Assembly: GCF_016801865.2 (NCBI RefSeq) | Contig: NC_068939.1 | Location: forward strand, 95,560,067-95,624,066 | Direction of reading: 5' to 3' | Length of the DNA stretch: 64,000 nt | Source: Culex pipiens pallens | Lineage: Eukaryota; Arthropoda; Insecta; Diptera; Culicidae | Part shown: piece after piece, positions 22,805-34,334 of the stretch | How positions within the stretch are numbered: position 1 is the stretch's first letter | How the letters are laid out: each line of letters starts with the position of its first letter | Program-made: the position numbers and the translations under genes | The notes under the pieces: generated by a model | Databases searched by the model: none | What the model was told of the DNA's origin: nothing | Seen by the model: the letters and a program-made list of their open reading frames with translations, nothing else

Positions 22805-23015
22805 GTCTCGTGGCGCAGGGGTAGCGGCTTCGGCTGCCGATCCCGATGATGCTATGAGACGCGGGTTCGATTCCCGCCTTATCCACTGAGCTTCTATCGG
22901 ATGGTGAAGTAAAACGTCGGTCCCGGTTTCTCCTGTCTCGTCAGAGGCGCTGGAGCAGAAATCCCACGTTAGAGGAAGGCCATGCCCCGGGGGGCGTAGT
23001 GCCAATAGTTTCGTT
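22805..23015 (+). mobile_element. tRNA-derived SINE with perfect 15-bp target duplication
   Basis: The direct repeat TGCATAAAAAAGTGG at 22790-22804 and 23016-23030 delimits a 211 bp insertion. The head resembles a tRNA: an A-box-like TGGCGCAGGGGTAGCGG, an anticodon-arm-like TCGGCTGCCGATCCCGA and a strong B box GGGTTCGATTCCC, with ends able to pair (GTGGGT/ATCCAC). A non-tRNA body follows. A tRNA-Arg-like origin is possible (loop containing CCG). A diverged relative in opposite orientation lies at 37210-37458. The SINE has no poly(A); its transposition would depend on a LINE partner not identified here. Confidence 0.88.
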
Positions 23016-23186
23016 TGCATAAAAAAGTGGACTCTCTCTGTGTCGATATTGAAAGGACGGCGAGAGCGGGAGGTATTCAATCATACAACAAAAATCAAAG
23101 CCTGCTACATATTTGAAACGACTGAAAAATCAATTGTTACATGAAGGTTCAATAACGAGAGAGTTGATCGTTATTACCGTAATTAA

Positions 23187-23562
23187 GAGCGAGTCCACGA
23201 ACAGGGCATACCCCTTTGTATGGGACGTTGTTTGGACCTCACCAATCTGCCTGAAATTTTCAGAGGTTGTTTGTACATATAAAACATGCTAGTTTTGCAT
23301 TTTGTTGCATTTTTTGAGCCCTTTCTGATGCATTTTGAATTTTGAAATTTAATTGAATTTTGCCTAAGTTATAGCCTTTTCAAGATTGTTGACGTTTTTA
23401 AACCTTTAAACTTTGTGTCTCGATTTGCCCCACTTTCCGTTGACCTAGAGTGCTCATATTTTGGCCAGATGCTAGTTTTATATGTACAAACAACCTCTGA
23501 AAATTTCAGGCAGATTGGTGAGGTCGATGCGAGATGGGTATGCTTTGCTCGTGGACTCGCTC
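23187..23562. mobile_element. 376-bp foldback MITE with GAGCGAGT ends and TTAA duplication
   Basis: TTAA at 23183-23186 and 23563-23566 flanks termini GAGCGAGTCCACGA and its complement TCGTGGACTCGCTC. Pairing continues inwards through CTCACCAATCTGCCTGAAAT and its complement over roughly 110 bp per arm. TTAA duplication is the signature of piggyBac-type transposition, but the termini do not begin with the CCC typical of piggyBac, so the superfamily remains open. Confidence 0.88.
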
Positions 23563-24394
23563 TTAAGACACTTTATTGAAAATCATTTTTCTACAAGGGT
23601 AATCTCCACCTCCAGGTTAGTCGTCGACTAACAAGTTTTTTAACAAAAATGTCGCCCTTCTTAAACAATCTGGCGCCCTCAGTAGAAGTCACTTTGCATT
23701 TTGCAAATTTTCCAAGTTACCGATTTTGCTGCGCCTTCATGAAAAAGATAAAGCGCCCTCAGGAGCCCCAAGGCACCCAGAATGCCATTTTTTTTGCAAA
23801 AGAAATTTTTTGATATCTCGTGACGGAGGGGCGGTACGGCCCCTTCATTTTTGAACATGTAAAAACTCTACCATTTTCAAAAATTGGAACATGTCATTTT
23901 AAGTGAAATTTAATGAACTTTTCGAATCTACTTTAACCCAGAAGGGTCACTAAATTTCTATCTCATCACCGTTTCAGGCTGCAAATTATTGAAAATGCCT
24001 CTTTTTTCGCATCTTAATAAATGCAAGGGGTCGTACCACCCCTCCCTCACGATATATCAAAAAATGGACCTCGGATTCGTGGTCAGGGACAAAAGTTACC
24101 CTTAAGGACAAAGTTTCACGCTAATCGAAGAGGGGTCGGGGCAACTTTTCCAGATTTCGTGTGAGTTGGTAGAGCCACACAAGAAAATCCAATTAATCAG
24201 GTTAAAATTAATCATATGGTTATGTCCTTCTCTCTGGTTATGTCCTTGCTTAAACTGATTTCAATTGATTGTTGTAACTTTTCACTCCTATGAGTTCTAC
24301 AAGTTGAAAATTTCTGAAAAAACCTCTCACCGCATACAAAATGCACCCGCTGAAAATGGAAAAATAACTTTCGTTTTCCCCTTATTTTCCGCTG

Positions 24395-24577
24395 CACGGA
24401 GAAAAAAAAGTTCCCAAAATCGTAAACACCCGTTCATGAAATTGGGAACCACGAACAAAGTGTTCAAATTCCACGGTACATTTTTGAAAATCGTACCATG
24501 GCATTTGAACACTTTGTTCGTGGTTCTCAATTTCATGAACGGGTGTTTACGATTTTGGGAACTCTTTTTTCGCCGTG
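24395..24577. mobile_element. 183-bp near-perfect palindrome (CACGG...CCGTG)
   Basis: The ends are CACGGAGAAAAAA and its near complement, and the arms pair almost completely through AAACACCCGTTCATGAAATT, ACCACGAACAAAGTGTTCAA and their complements. The loop is near 24480-24500. A weaker relative with CCACGAAG/CTTCGTGG arms occurs at about 53318-53440. Such MITEs are dispersed and non-coding, and a transcript would form a long perfect hairpin. Confidence 0.85.
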
Positions 24578-24639
24578 TGCAAAGGATAAAACTTCTCAAA
24601 AGTGCACTATACCCAGAAATGGCAGGAACCGTTTAATAG

Positions 24640-26030
24640 TCTGCTAAGTGAAATGGTCTTTGCTTCACGTTCGGATTGCAAATCGGATCAGTGGTTATGG
24701 AAAGAGAAAGAATTGTGTTTCGAGCAAATTAATGTTTTGTAATGTGTTCTTGAAGTGGAACGAATGAAGGGTAGCATTTTAAATTCACCTACATCCCGGC
24801 AGAAGCTCATTGACCTACGTACCTGCAAAGAGATAGGGAGAAACAGAGAAAGGAAAACACATTAGAACGTTTGCAATCATTGAGAAACCACGCGGGTTGA
24901 TGTGAAAAATCACCCCCACCCACCCCGTCCGTTACTCTCTTCGTTCTTCCTCAAACAAACAGAGCAAACAATCTCAATTTAATTTGCAAATCAACCCCCT
25001 CCCACCCTTTTTTCCGTTAACGCTCAAGTGGTGGAACAACTTTTCCCTTTTGGCTGACTTTTCCCAAACCACTATCGAACACCAGATTTCACATTTCATT
25101 TGGCGTCGACAAATGAAGCAATTTGTTGAGTCATTAAATTTGAACACACAAACGAACACACACACACACAAGAAAATCATCAACCGAGACACGAATTTCT
25201 ATTGACACAAGCCGCCGCCCGAAAAGAAGCAGCAGCACTTTCGCTCTGAGTGAAGAAGCATCGCATCGCATCGAGGAAAAAGTTTTTCCGGGCTCCCGAA
25301 TGCTTGCGCGTTTCCGGGCGGGGGAAATCTCCATACAGGAGGAGCAGTGGTAGAGCGGGAGAGTTGACTCTACTCTACACTAAACTCCCTTTTGCGGGAT
25401 TTTAATCAATTTATTTACTTGCACTTCTTTGAACGCTAACCGAAACCACCTTTCATAGCAGAGGAGCGGCGTTTAAAGAGGCAGGTTTCTTGCAAAAATT
25501 AAAGTTTAAAAATCAAATCAATTCAGTCAAGAATAATCTAAGCTCATGAGAAAACGGTAATTTTGAGTTTCAAAATTGCTTTGCAACAGACATGCATTTA
25601 AGCGAATAGCACTGCGCTTTCAATCATAGCACTCGCCCTTGCACTCCAACTAAACTGGTAACTAAGACGCTGTTTTATTTGTTTATCTGGAATTGAGTGA
25701 TGGTGACCACTGGAAAGTTATGCAAATAATTTCATCAACTTTCATCTGAAAGTTTAGTGTTGCGATTGCGTTCAAGACTTGGTATTGGAAGGTCCATGGA
25801 TCTATTCTCTACTAGGTGAAGTTTTTTTTTATGTTGGTGTAATAAAAGGCCATTTTTTTTTCTTTTACATGATTGAAATCGGAATGGCAAAAGAAAAAAA
25901 AATTGTTAGATTTGACCACTTGGGTAGTCTTAGAAGTGCGCAAACAGTATCCAAGTTTATTGACATATACCAAATTGACCACCAAGACTAGTGCTAACCT
26001 TGAAAAAATTTGCAATCTTTAATGTTTGAT
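24640..26030. other. Non-coding unique-looking DNA with an AC microsatellite
   Basis: There is no recognisable coding or repeat structure apart from an ACACAC run at about 25151-25171. The chance ORFs are under about 75 codons. Confidence 0.45.
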
Positions 26031-26989
26031 GTGACCATTATTAGTCAAAACTTCTTTTTTCGTCAAAATACGATAATTTGTCATGACCACAAGCAAACAT
26101 CTTAGGTTTATACATCATTTTTTGTAATTATCTGCTCTACAGTCTTCTTCTAAAAATAATAAAGTTTATACAACCAGTTGCAATTTTAAGTAATTTCAGT
26201 GATAAAATCTAACAAATTTTGAAATGTAATTCTTTTCGATACAAGTGCTATTCAACTTTTCGGCACATGGATCGAAAAGTACTGCTATAGGCAATTCCAG
26301 TTCAAAACATAAATGTTTCAGGCACTTTTGTACCCGACCTACTCCGATTTAAATAAAATTTAATAGACATGTTACCTTAGAATTTCGGTGTGTTTGAAGC
26401 CAGTTTCACTCGAGAATGACCCCCTTCCCCCTTTAAAGTCAACTCAAAAAATAAGGGGACAAAACATATTTTTTTCAAAAACCCGATTTAATCCCACCAG
26501 GGGTGAGATAGAGCCTTTCTTATTACAGAATATAACTTCAATCAATTCATAACATCGACTATAACGTCAGCACAAAAGAAAGTGACATGCACATGATACA
26601 AAAAAATATGATGAAAGCAAGGTTATATTAATGAAGTGTTTTCCAAAAGAAATTGAAAACGCAATTTTCACCAAAAAAATATTTTTAATCGTACATATCC
26701 TTAATCAATCAAGCGTTTATGACAAACGCGAGCGTAGCAAGCTTCCCATGCGCCAGTGATGACGCACACCGCGGTTATGGTGTTCTAGTTTTGGTACGAG
26801 CCCATGAACCGAACAAAGCAGGTGCAAAGCAAAATCAAGGTACAAATGAACCGCGTGTGCCGCACAGTGCAGGGAAGCTTGCCATTTAGCATCTACGAAA
26901 GTGAGAGAGTCAGAGATAGCTATTTTTACAACCGCACCACTACACACTCAATCGCGATACCTTAGGTAGAAAGCCATTGGCGTCGCGAG

Positions 26990-27508
26990 CATTGATAACT
27001 TTGGAAACGATATTAACGATGAAAAGCTTAGAAAGCTCATAATGGAATCCAACGAAACCTGTTAAATAAACTTACGAAATTACGACAAAATGCAGCTTAC
27101 TTAAAGGCAATTTTAGGAGCACACGGAAAACCAATTGATTGTAGCCGGATGAATGTCCTATGACGCAGAAGTTTTTGCATAAACATTGGACAGTTATGCA
27201 AAAACGGACAAAGCAAAAGAAACCGAAAAGCTACGATATCTTATATGTTGTAGGAAACATCGGTAAACAAGCTACTACAAACGAGTATATCTCGAGCTAC
27301 AAAATATATGCGCCAGCATTCTCGCGCCAGTATTCGAAGCTCAACTTGACAACATATCGACTTGGCGACGAAGCGTCGAAAATCAGTGTGATTTTTTGGC
27401 GATATTTCCGATTAAAATTAATGCTAAATCGTCTTATTTACGAAGATGAAAATGATGTCCAGCCTTAAAGAAAAACCTATACCTTTCTTTAGTAAGAAAG
27501 GCAAAAGT
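26990..27508. mobile_element. Family B element, right end, carrying an intact TTAA empty site
   Basis: The right terminus ACCTTTCTTTAGTAAGAAAGGC (last 20 bases shown in part) lies at 27479-27506. The 450 bp before it match, in reverse complement, 53635-54003 joined to 55369-55414. The TTAA at 27101-27104 is uninterrupted here but contains a 1.37 kb insertion in the other copy. An open frame of 102 codons (27160-27468) is chance; it is not conserved in the other copy. Confidence 0.75.
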
Positions 27509-28244
27509 AAATCGTTCTAAAATATGATCGGGATTGCCGATAGATGTCAAATTTGATTCAGATGCTTACTCAGGGTCTGTACTATGAATGTAGAAAGAAA
27601 AATTTCGGTTAAAATTAGAAATTATTCAGGTTCATCAAACGGCTCTAACTCTAGAACCAGATTATGAATCTCGATGAAAATTTGAGAGATTATAGAGCTC
27701 GAAAAATACAATTTTTGAGACAAATAAAAGATAAGAAAATGAAAAAAATACCATATTTTCATTTGGAAACTGTGTAATTCATTGAAAAGTCTTATCTCAT
27801 CCGCAAACAGATGGATATTTCAGAATTTGAGCGGCAACTTACCCAGGTTCAGCACACTAGCTTTTATTTGCATTCAGAAGAATCATAATCGGATTTAGAG
27901 GAGGCGAGAACGACGCGACACAAAATTTGGCAAAATTTTACCATAATTTTAAGTTATATTTTGTAAGATTTTTATTCCATAAAAACAAACTATTTTTGCT
28001 TGTAATCATATTTTTGCAAGTTTTTTTTTTGCATTATTTTTAACTTGAGCATTTGTTTTAAAAAGACCAACATCCAAAATATTTAGTAAGTAATTTGTTT
28101 TTTAAAGCAACCTGTTCTTGATTGACCACATATTTTTGTAAGTTCTTTTTCCATTCTTTCGATTATCAGCAGTTCTTTAAAAAAAGTCTCTCTGAAATAT
28201 TTTGTGAGTTTTTCCAGTCTTTAAAAAGAAACTTTTCTTGCTTG
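27509..28244. other. AT-rich non-coding DNA
   Basis: Low-complexity AT-rich sequence with weakly repeated TTTTGTAAGTTTTT-like phrases (27960-28240). No gene or clear element boundary is seen. Confidence 0.4.
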
Positions 28245-29720
28245 TGAGCAACTCTCTACGAAGTCGGCCGATTTCGACCATTTATATTTTTTGTATTTTT
28301 TTATTTGACTCAAACTTTGTGGGGGCCTTCCCTATGACCAAATAAGCTATTTTGCGTCATTGGTTCACCCATTCAAGTCTCCATACAATTTTGGCTGCTG
28401 TCCATACAAAAATGGTATGTAAATATTCAAACAGCTGTAATTTTGATTGAATTTTCTGATCAATTTGGTGTCTTCGGCAAAGTTGTAGGTATTGTTGAGG
28501 ACTTTTGAGAATAAAATAGGTACACGGAAAAAATATTTGCAGATTTTTTTTATAAACATTTTTTTTACTAAAACTCAATTTCCCAAAATACGTATTTTTT
28601 TACTTTCGAGATTTTTTTATATGTTTTAGGGGACAAAAATCCGCAACTTTTGAGCCAAAGAGAAACATGGTCTAAAAATCTGCCGCCGATTTATGATTTT
28701 TTTGAAAAAATAGTGATTTTTGGAAAAAATTGAAGTTTCATACAAAAACAAGTTTGACATTATTTTTTAATGCAAAATTGAATTTGCAATCGAAAAGTAC
28801 TTTGCAGATTTTTTGATAAAGGGCTCCGTTTTCAAGATATAGCCACCGAAAGTTTGATTTTAGCGAAATACAGTCGACTCTCTGGTTGTCAATATCCAAG
28901 GGACCGTCGAGGAAGAGAATCATCAGTTTACAGAACGATGCAAAAGGAAGACTCGATTGATTTTTTTTTCTTGATACCCAGCTATGGAAGAGAATCATGG
29001 CAATGCCCAGCAAACAAAAACAAATTAATGTCAAACACCCTTCAAAGCTTCGTTTCGCGAAAAAAAATGTCTATGCAAGCCATGAGAAAGTGAAATCATT
29101 GACAACCGGAAGAGATTTTAAAAGCAAACAGAATCCAAGGGACCGTCGAGGAAGAGATCCTTCAAGCAAGAGAAAATATTGCGGAATGAAGAGAATTGGA
29201 GTATGCAGATTGAAGGGACTGAGGAATTCATCGATAGATGGAGCAATATTGATATCGAGAAGATCGACAGTCAAAGAGTCGACTGTATTTGCAGTTTTTC
29301 AATTTTAAAAAATAGTGACCATGAGTAACCATTTCTTAAAATATTTTTTTTGAAAAGTTCAGAAAATTTGCTATAAAATTGTCAAAGAGATATTGAACAT
29401 TGGACCTCGGGTTGCTGAGATAGAGCCGCTTAAAGAAAAAGAAACACGAAAATTGAAGTTTTCTAAATCTCACCAAAACAACCCACATTTTTCTAATGAC
29501 GATATCTCAGCAATTAATGGTCCGATATTCAATGTTAAAACATGAAACATTCGTGAAATTTTCCGATCTTTTCGAAAAAAATATTTTGAAAATTTTTAAA
29601 TCAAGACTAATACTTTTTGAAATCAAAACAGAAAAAAAAATCGTTAAAATGATAGATCTTGTTTATCTTCTGTTGACATTACCTCAATTGCAATCGAAAA
29701 ACAATCCTGAATTTTAAACT
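28245..29720. repeat. Foldback element, family C, copy 2
   Basis: The left terminus is TGAGCAACTCTCTACG. The arm motifs GGTGTCTTCGGCAAAGTTGT and GCAATCGAAAAGTACTTTGC are shared with the other family C copies. The spacer region contains the 415 bp MITE at 28871-29285. The right arm after 29330 matches family C interior (GATATCTCAGCAATTAATGG), but the outer right terminus is missing. Non-coding. Confidence 0.65.
28871..29285. mobile_element. 415-bp pogo/Tigger-like MITE (CAGTCGACTCTCT...AGAGTCGACTG)
   Basis: The ends CAGTCGACTCTCTGGTTGTC and AGTCAAAGAGTCGACTG are flanked by TA (28869-28870 and 29286-29287). CAGT-beginning termini with TA duplication fit the pogo/Tigger branch of Tc1/mariner. 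Internally AATCCAAGGGACCGTCGAGG occurs near 28896 and again near 29132, an unusual internal direct repeat. No DDE transposase remains. Confidence 0.85.
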
Positions 29721-29729
29721 ATCACACGC

Positions 29730-32005
29730 CGTTTCAGAAAAGAATGTTCCACAACTCAACAGCTCCAGCGACAGGGAGAAGGGATTTTCGGCGAGCGAGA
29801 GCCCCAGATCAGTTGGCTTCGTAGATGGTGGTAAATGGGAAAGTTGCATGAAAAATTGAATTCAATCTTCCTGATGTTCCACCAACACGGCTGCTGGGAA
29901 GATCATCGAATCTCCCGGTCTCCCTTTTTGGGAAGTTGGGGAGCATTGAGTGCATTAAACGTCTTTGCAGAAGGTCGTTTCGGGGGAGGTAGGGCAAGTT
30001 GGGGGGTTGTTATGCTAAGAGCGGGCGTTGTGGTGAAAAGATTTTCACTTGAAAGGATAACTAAATTAATATCCTATTTGTACGGTCGGGCTGTGGCTTA
30101 TGGCTTTGGCACGGCAGAGTTTGGCCCGATGGTGTCACCGATGTTTTTGGATCGGGAGGACGGTTGAGTGGGAGAAGCTGGCTGGTCGATGAAGGTAATG
30201 GCACTCGGCTGTGTATAGTTTCGGTTTATTTGGCAGTAATTAAGTTTTCGTTACCGTTCGTTTAGTGTGTGTGACATTTATGGAACAGTATCGAAATTAG
30301 ATTCGGTGGCATTTTCGCCAGAATGTTTAATGAGTTTGGAGTTGGGGGAGGTAGCTTGCATGGTCCATAAGTGACATTTTAAAATACAAAACGGTTTGAC
30401 TTTTTTCAATTGTGTTTATATGTTTTTTTTTACACCGGTAGTTTGTGAAATCATCAGGCAATTCGACTATTCTCTTGAATCACTTTTGTCTAAAATCACT
30501 CTGATGCCATCGGAGCTTAGATGCCATCATCCGCGATGTAATCTTTTCCCCCTCCCCACACAAGACTCCAACAAGACTCCCCATAGGGCACCCAAGCCGA
30601 ATCCGGGCTATTTGGTGTTGCTATTCCAACCATAAAAATCGTAAAAATAACGACCTTCAGCTACAGCAGAAACAACAGAGCACATGATTCCGAAACCATC
30701 ATCGTGGAAATATGTTGCCCCCTCAAGGGTGGGATGGGGTTAAAGGAGGGCAAAAGACGAATCTGCTCTACCTTGGCCACAATCTCCTTCAACAAAAAGG
30801 ACGATGCAAGTCCTTCACCGAATCTGGTTACGTTCTGCTCTGCTTTCTTTGTTTTTTTTCGGTTAGATTTTTAATAATGTCGTAAAACGCCACAACAAGT
30901 GTATTTTCGGGGAATAAAAATGCATAAAGTGGGGCTGTTAAGATGTGGCAAAGATATATTATGAATCGCTTCACCTCACCCGGAGAGTACCACCAGCAAG
31001 ACTGGAAAAGCTCACCCATGGATGGAAAATGGTCCATGCCATATGGTGGGTATTTGCGCAGCCTAACGGCCTCTCAGAGGTCTTTATTGGGCATTAGCAC
31101 CTTTCATCCCCCAACCCCCCCTTCAGACCCAATTGGTGTCTGTTTTCAAAGGCATTTTATACGCTGCACTCCCACTCAAATTGATGCACGACGGCGTGGA
31201 TCCTCCGGGCAGACCAGATGTGGTGAACGTTAATTACGTAACACGATTACAGTTACGGGAAATTCCAGACAATATGGGAAAATGCCTCCCACGAGGGGTC
31301 TCTCCGTGGACGGGGCTGCGAAAATTGATTTTTATTGCCATCCTTCGCCACATTAGTTTTAATAGCCTAATTCCGGCATAATTTTTCTCATATGGCACGC
31401 AGTGCTAATTGTCTACGCGTCGCCGTCTGTTGATTCTTGGTGCAAGTTGGTAATAATGTGATGAAGTTTTATAGTCTCCTGCGAGCAATTGACTATAAAA
31501 TATTAAGAATTAGTCTCAGAGTGACACTTGTTGGCAGAAGATACATTTGATGAAGTGTAAAGCAACGTTATTTTGTCATCAAATAAAATAACTCAGAGAT
31601 TTTGTTTCTTCCTTGGTAGTTTTGGAGTAACTTTAATCTGCTGGTTTCTATACCATTAAATTGCCAAGTTAAAACTGAAAATATCATCGTCGTTTTCAAC
31701 GTTCTACAATTTGTTCATTGATAACAACGATAACCTAATCAAATGATCTTTTCTAAATTAACCAAAAGAAATTGTATTACATTGCACAATAATTTCAAAC
31801 TTTAAGAATTAAGAGCATTCTGTTTAAAATTTGCGTTTTCTTATTTCGAAATAAATTTTATTTTTAATAGCAGTAAATTTCACAGTTCATCGTAGATCGT
31901 AATTAGGTAACACCGAAAAAACGTTTTTTTTTACAAAATTTGAACTGTAAGAGGCAACCAGCGTCAATCTCAAGGAATAGAAGTTGTAGCAAATGTTCCT
32001 ATTTT
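29730..32005. other. Non-coding unique-looking DNA
   Basis: A comparatively GC-rich host-like island (29750-31450) followed by AT-rich sequence. The ORFs up to 110 codons have no recognisable domains and overlap on both strands. No splice-bounded exon can be defended. Confidence 0.45.
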
Positions 32006-32692
32006 GCCTTCCTCACGATACTGAGGAAAGGCTATAAAATCACTCGAAAAATGAACCTCTCAATTAGACCTCCTAGACCCACCTTCATGTATACCTATCG
32101 ACTCAGAATCAAATTCTGAGCAAATGTCTGTGTGTGTGGTGGGATGTTGATCAAAAAATTGTCACTCGATTATCTCTACATTGGCTGAACCGATTTTGTT
32201 CGTTTTGGCGTCATTCGGATCGTTTTGGGGTCCCATAAGTCGCTATTATAAATTATGCAGTTTAGTTAAGTACTTCAAAAGTTATGCTAAAAAAACGATT
32301 TTAACAAAAGTACGGAAGATTGTAAAAAGGGTGGTTTTTGTAAGAAAGCCCGTCATGCTATACATTTTTAGAAAAGTATTTAAAAGACCTTTCCAACGCG
32401 TCCAAGACATTGAACATCTGACAAATCTATCAAAAGTTATAAGCACTTAAGTGATATTTATACGCTTTTTGGAGGCCGGATCTCAGATTTTTTGATCTAA
32501 ACGTTGTCCGGATCTCTCATGCGACCTATCGTTGCATAGGTATTCAAAAGAGCTTTCCAATGCGTCTGACTACCCTATCTAAAGTTATAAGCACTTAAGT
32601 GTTATTTACGCACTTTTTGCATTTTGGAAAGCACCCTTTAAATGTGAGGAAGGCGCCAACCACCTAAGGGTAGATTAAGTAACGTTTTTTTT
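32006..32692. mobile_element. Family D repeat, copy 2, with 5' hairpin
   Basis: It begins GCCTTCCTCACGATACTGAG followed by GAAAGGC, an imperfect hairpin, then GCTATAAAATCACTCGAAAA. It ends GTGAGGAAGGCGCCAACCAC, then GGTAGATTAAGTAACGTTTT. Start and end are shared with the copy at 40959-41484. GTGAGGAAGGC near the right end is the complement of the start, so the element has inverted subterminal repeats. Internal blocks match 13300-13828. An 89-codon ORF is not conserved. Confidence 0.75.
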
Positions 32693-32989
32693 ATAAATTG
32701 GCAAAAAATCAACATTCTTTGGAAAAAATCCTTAATTTGCTTTTAACTTAAAAATTATGCCCATTATCAATACAATTGTAAAATCATTTTCATATCCTAA
32801 TTGTAACATCATACAGAATCCATTTTTTACGATACCATTTTTCATAAATCTCCTCAAAAACTCAAAATCGATCAGAAAATACCTTCTCAAGGTACAGATT
32901 TTCGAAAATTAACTTGCCTATCATGTATTACCAGTCCGCTAAATTTTATGGAGTATGGAACAACTAATGGCAACATGGCTTTTTTTACA

Positions 32990-34334
32990 TGATCAGTTCT
33001 CTCAGATTTTGATCATTAGATTTTTTGTGTTTTTTAATACAACTGAAACTTTTTTTATGCCTTCGGTATTCCCAAAGGAGCCATTTTGCATCATTAGTTT
33101 GTCCATATAATTTTCCATACAAATTTGGCAGCTGTCCATACAAAAATGATGTATGAAAGTTAAAAAACCTGTATCTTATGATTTTTTTTTAAATATAAAT
33201 ATTGGTCGCAAAAATTTTTCAACTTCATTTTTTGATGAAAAATCAAATTTGCAATCAAAAAGTGCTCTAGGGAAAATTTGATAAAGTGCACCGTTTTCAA
33301 TTTAAAACCATTTTTAGATTACTTTTTTGAAAATAGTCGCAGTTTTTTTATTTTTTCAAATTAATGCCAAAGTTTACCCACCTTTGAAAAAAATATTTTT
33401 GAAAAGCTGTGAAAATTCTCAATATTTTGCTTTTTTGCACTTTGTTGATACGACCCTAAGTTTGCCATGAAAAGATTTAAAAACATGAAAATTGATGTTT
33501 TCCAAGTCTCACCTAAACAACCCACCATTTTCTAACGGTTCGATTTACAGTGTTTAAATATGAAACATTCGTGAAATTTTCCGATATTTTCGAAAACAAC
33601 ATTTTTAATTTTTCAAATCAAGACCAACATTTCAAAAAAGCCAAATATTTAATATTATGCCCTTTTAAAATGTTAGTCTTAGTTTTGCACTAATTAAAAA
33701 AATTAAAACCTCGACTATTTCCAAAAAAGTTACCTATGAATGTCTTTAACTTGAAAACGGTGCACTTTATCAAAATTTCACTGAAGTACTTTTTGATTGC
33801 AAAATTGATTTTACATTAAAAAAAGACGTTGAAAAAAATTTGCGACCAATATTTCGACTTTTTGAAAAATTCAGTATTGATTCAAAAATTCATAACTCGG
33901 TCAAAGATTTTTTTGCACAGCTTGGAAATTTCTGAAAAGTTGGCATTTGATCTCTTCTGAAAGATTTCAAAATAATGAAAAAAATAAAAAATAGTGTTTT
34001 TTTGCTAATCAAGTTTTAGTGACAAAAAGTTTATTAAAAATCACCATTTTTTGAAGGGAAAATTTTTCCAGTGTAGCCCGTATTCATATATACAACTTTG
34101 CCGAAGACACCAAATCGATCAAAAAATTCATTCAAAAGATACAGATTTTTGAGCTTTCATATATCATTTTTTTATGCACAGCTGCCAAATTTGTATGGAA
34201 AATTATATGGACAAAACAATGATGCATAATGGCTTCTTTGGGCATACCGAAAGCACCGTAAAAGTATCAGCTGGATTTTAAAATACAAAAATTAAAATTG
34301 AGGAAAAAAGGCTTATTTTGTAGAGAATTGCTCA
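32990..34334. repeat. Foldback element, family C, copy 3 (both termini present)
   Basis: The left end TGATCAGTTCTCTC and right end GTAGAGAATTGCTCA are diverged versions of the family terminus TGAGCAATTCTC. The arms pair extensively: GCCTTCGGTATTCCCAAAGG near 33060 with its complement near 34235, and AATTTGGCAGCTGTCCATAC near 33123 with its complement near 34180. This is the most complete copy of the family in the window, about 1.35 kb. Non-coding. Confidence 0.75.

Larger units (their letters stand above)
22039..24180. repeat. Repeat family E: inverted and direct copies around a SINE and a MITE
   Basis: The segment at about 22498-22735 (containing CACCGTTTCAGGCTGCAAAT and GACAAAGTTTCACGC) recurs in the same orientation at about 23948-24178. 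Blocks from 22290-22380 (GACATGTTCC, GATTCGAAAAGT) recur inverted at about 23890-23945. Together they suggest a foldback-type element flanking 1.2 kb of later insertions, including the SINE at 22805 and the MITE at 23187. Non-coding. Confidence 0.65.

Noticed and set aside
22805..22890. Genuine tRNA gene
   Set aside because: It has a long non-tRNA body, perfect target duplications and a dispersed second copy, so it is a SINE head.
22787..23080. 97-codon minus-strand ORF
   Set aside because: It lies across the SINE and its duplication; a SINE shadow, not a gene.
27160..27468. 102-codon ORF
   Set aside because: Non-coding repeat; the inverted copy at 53635 does not keep the frame.
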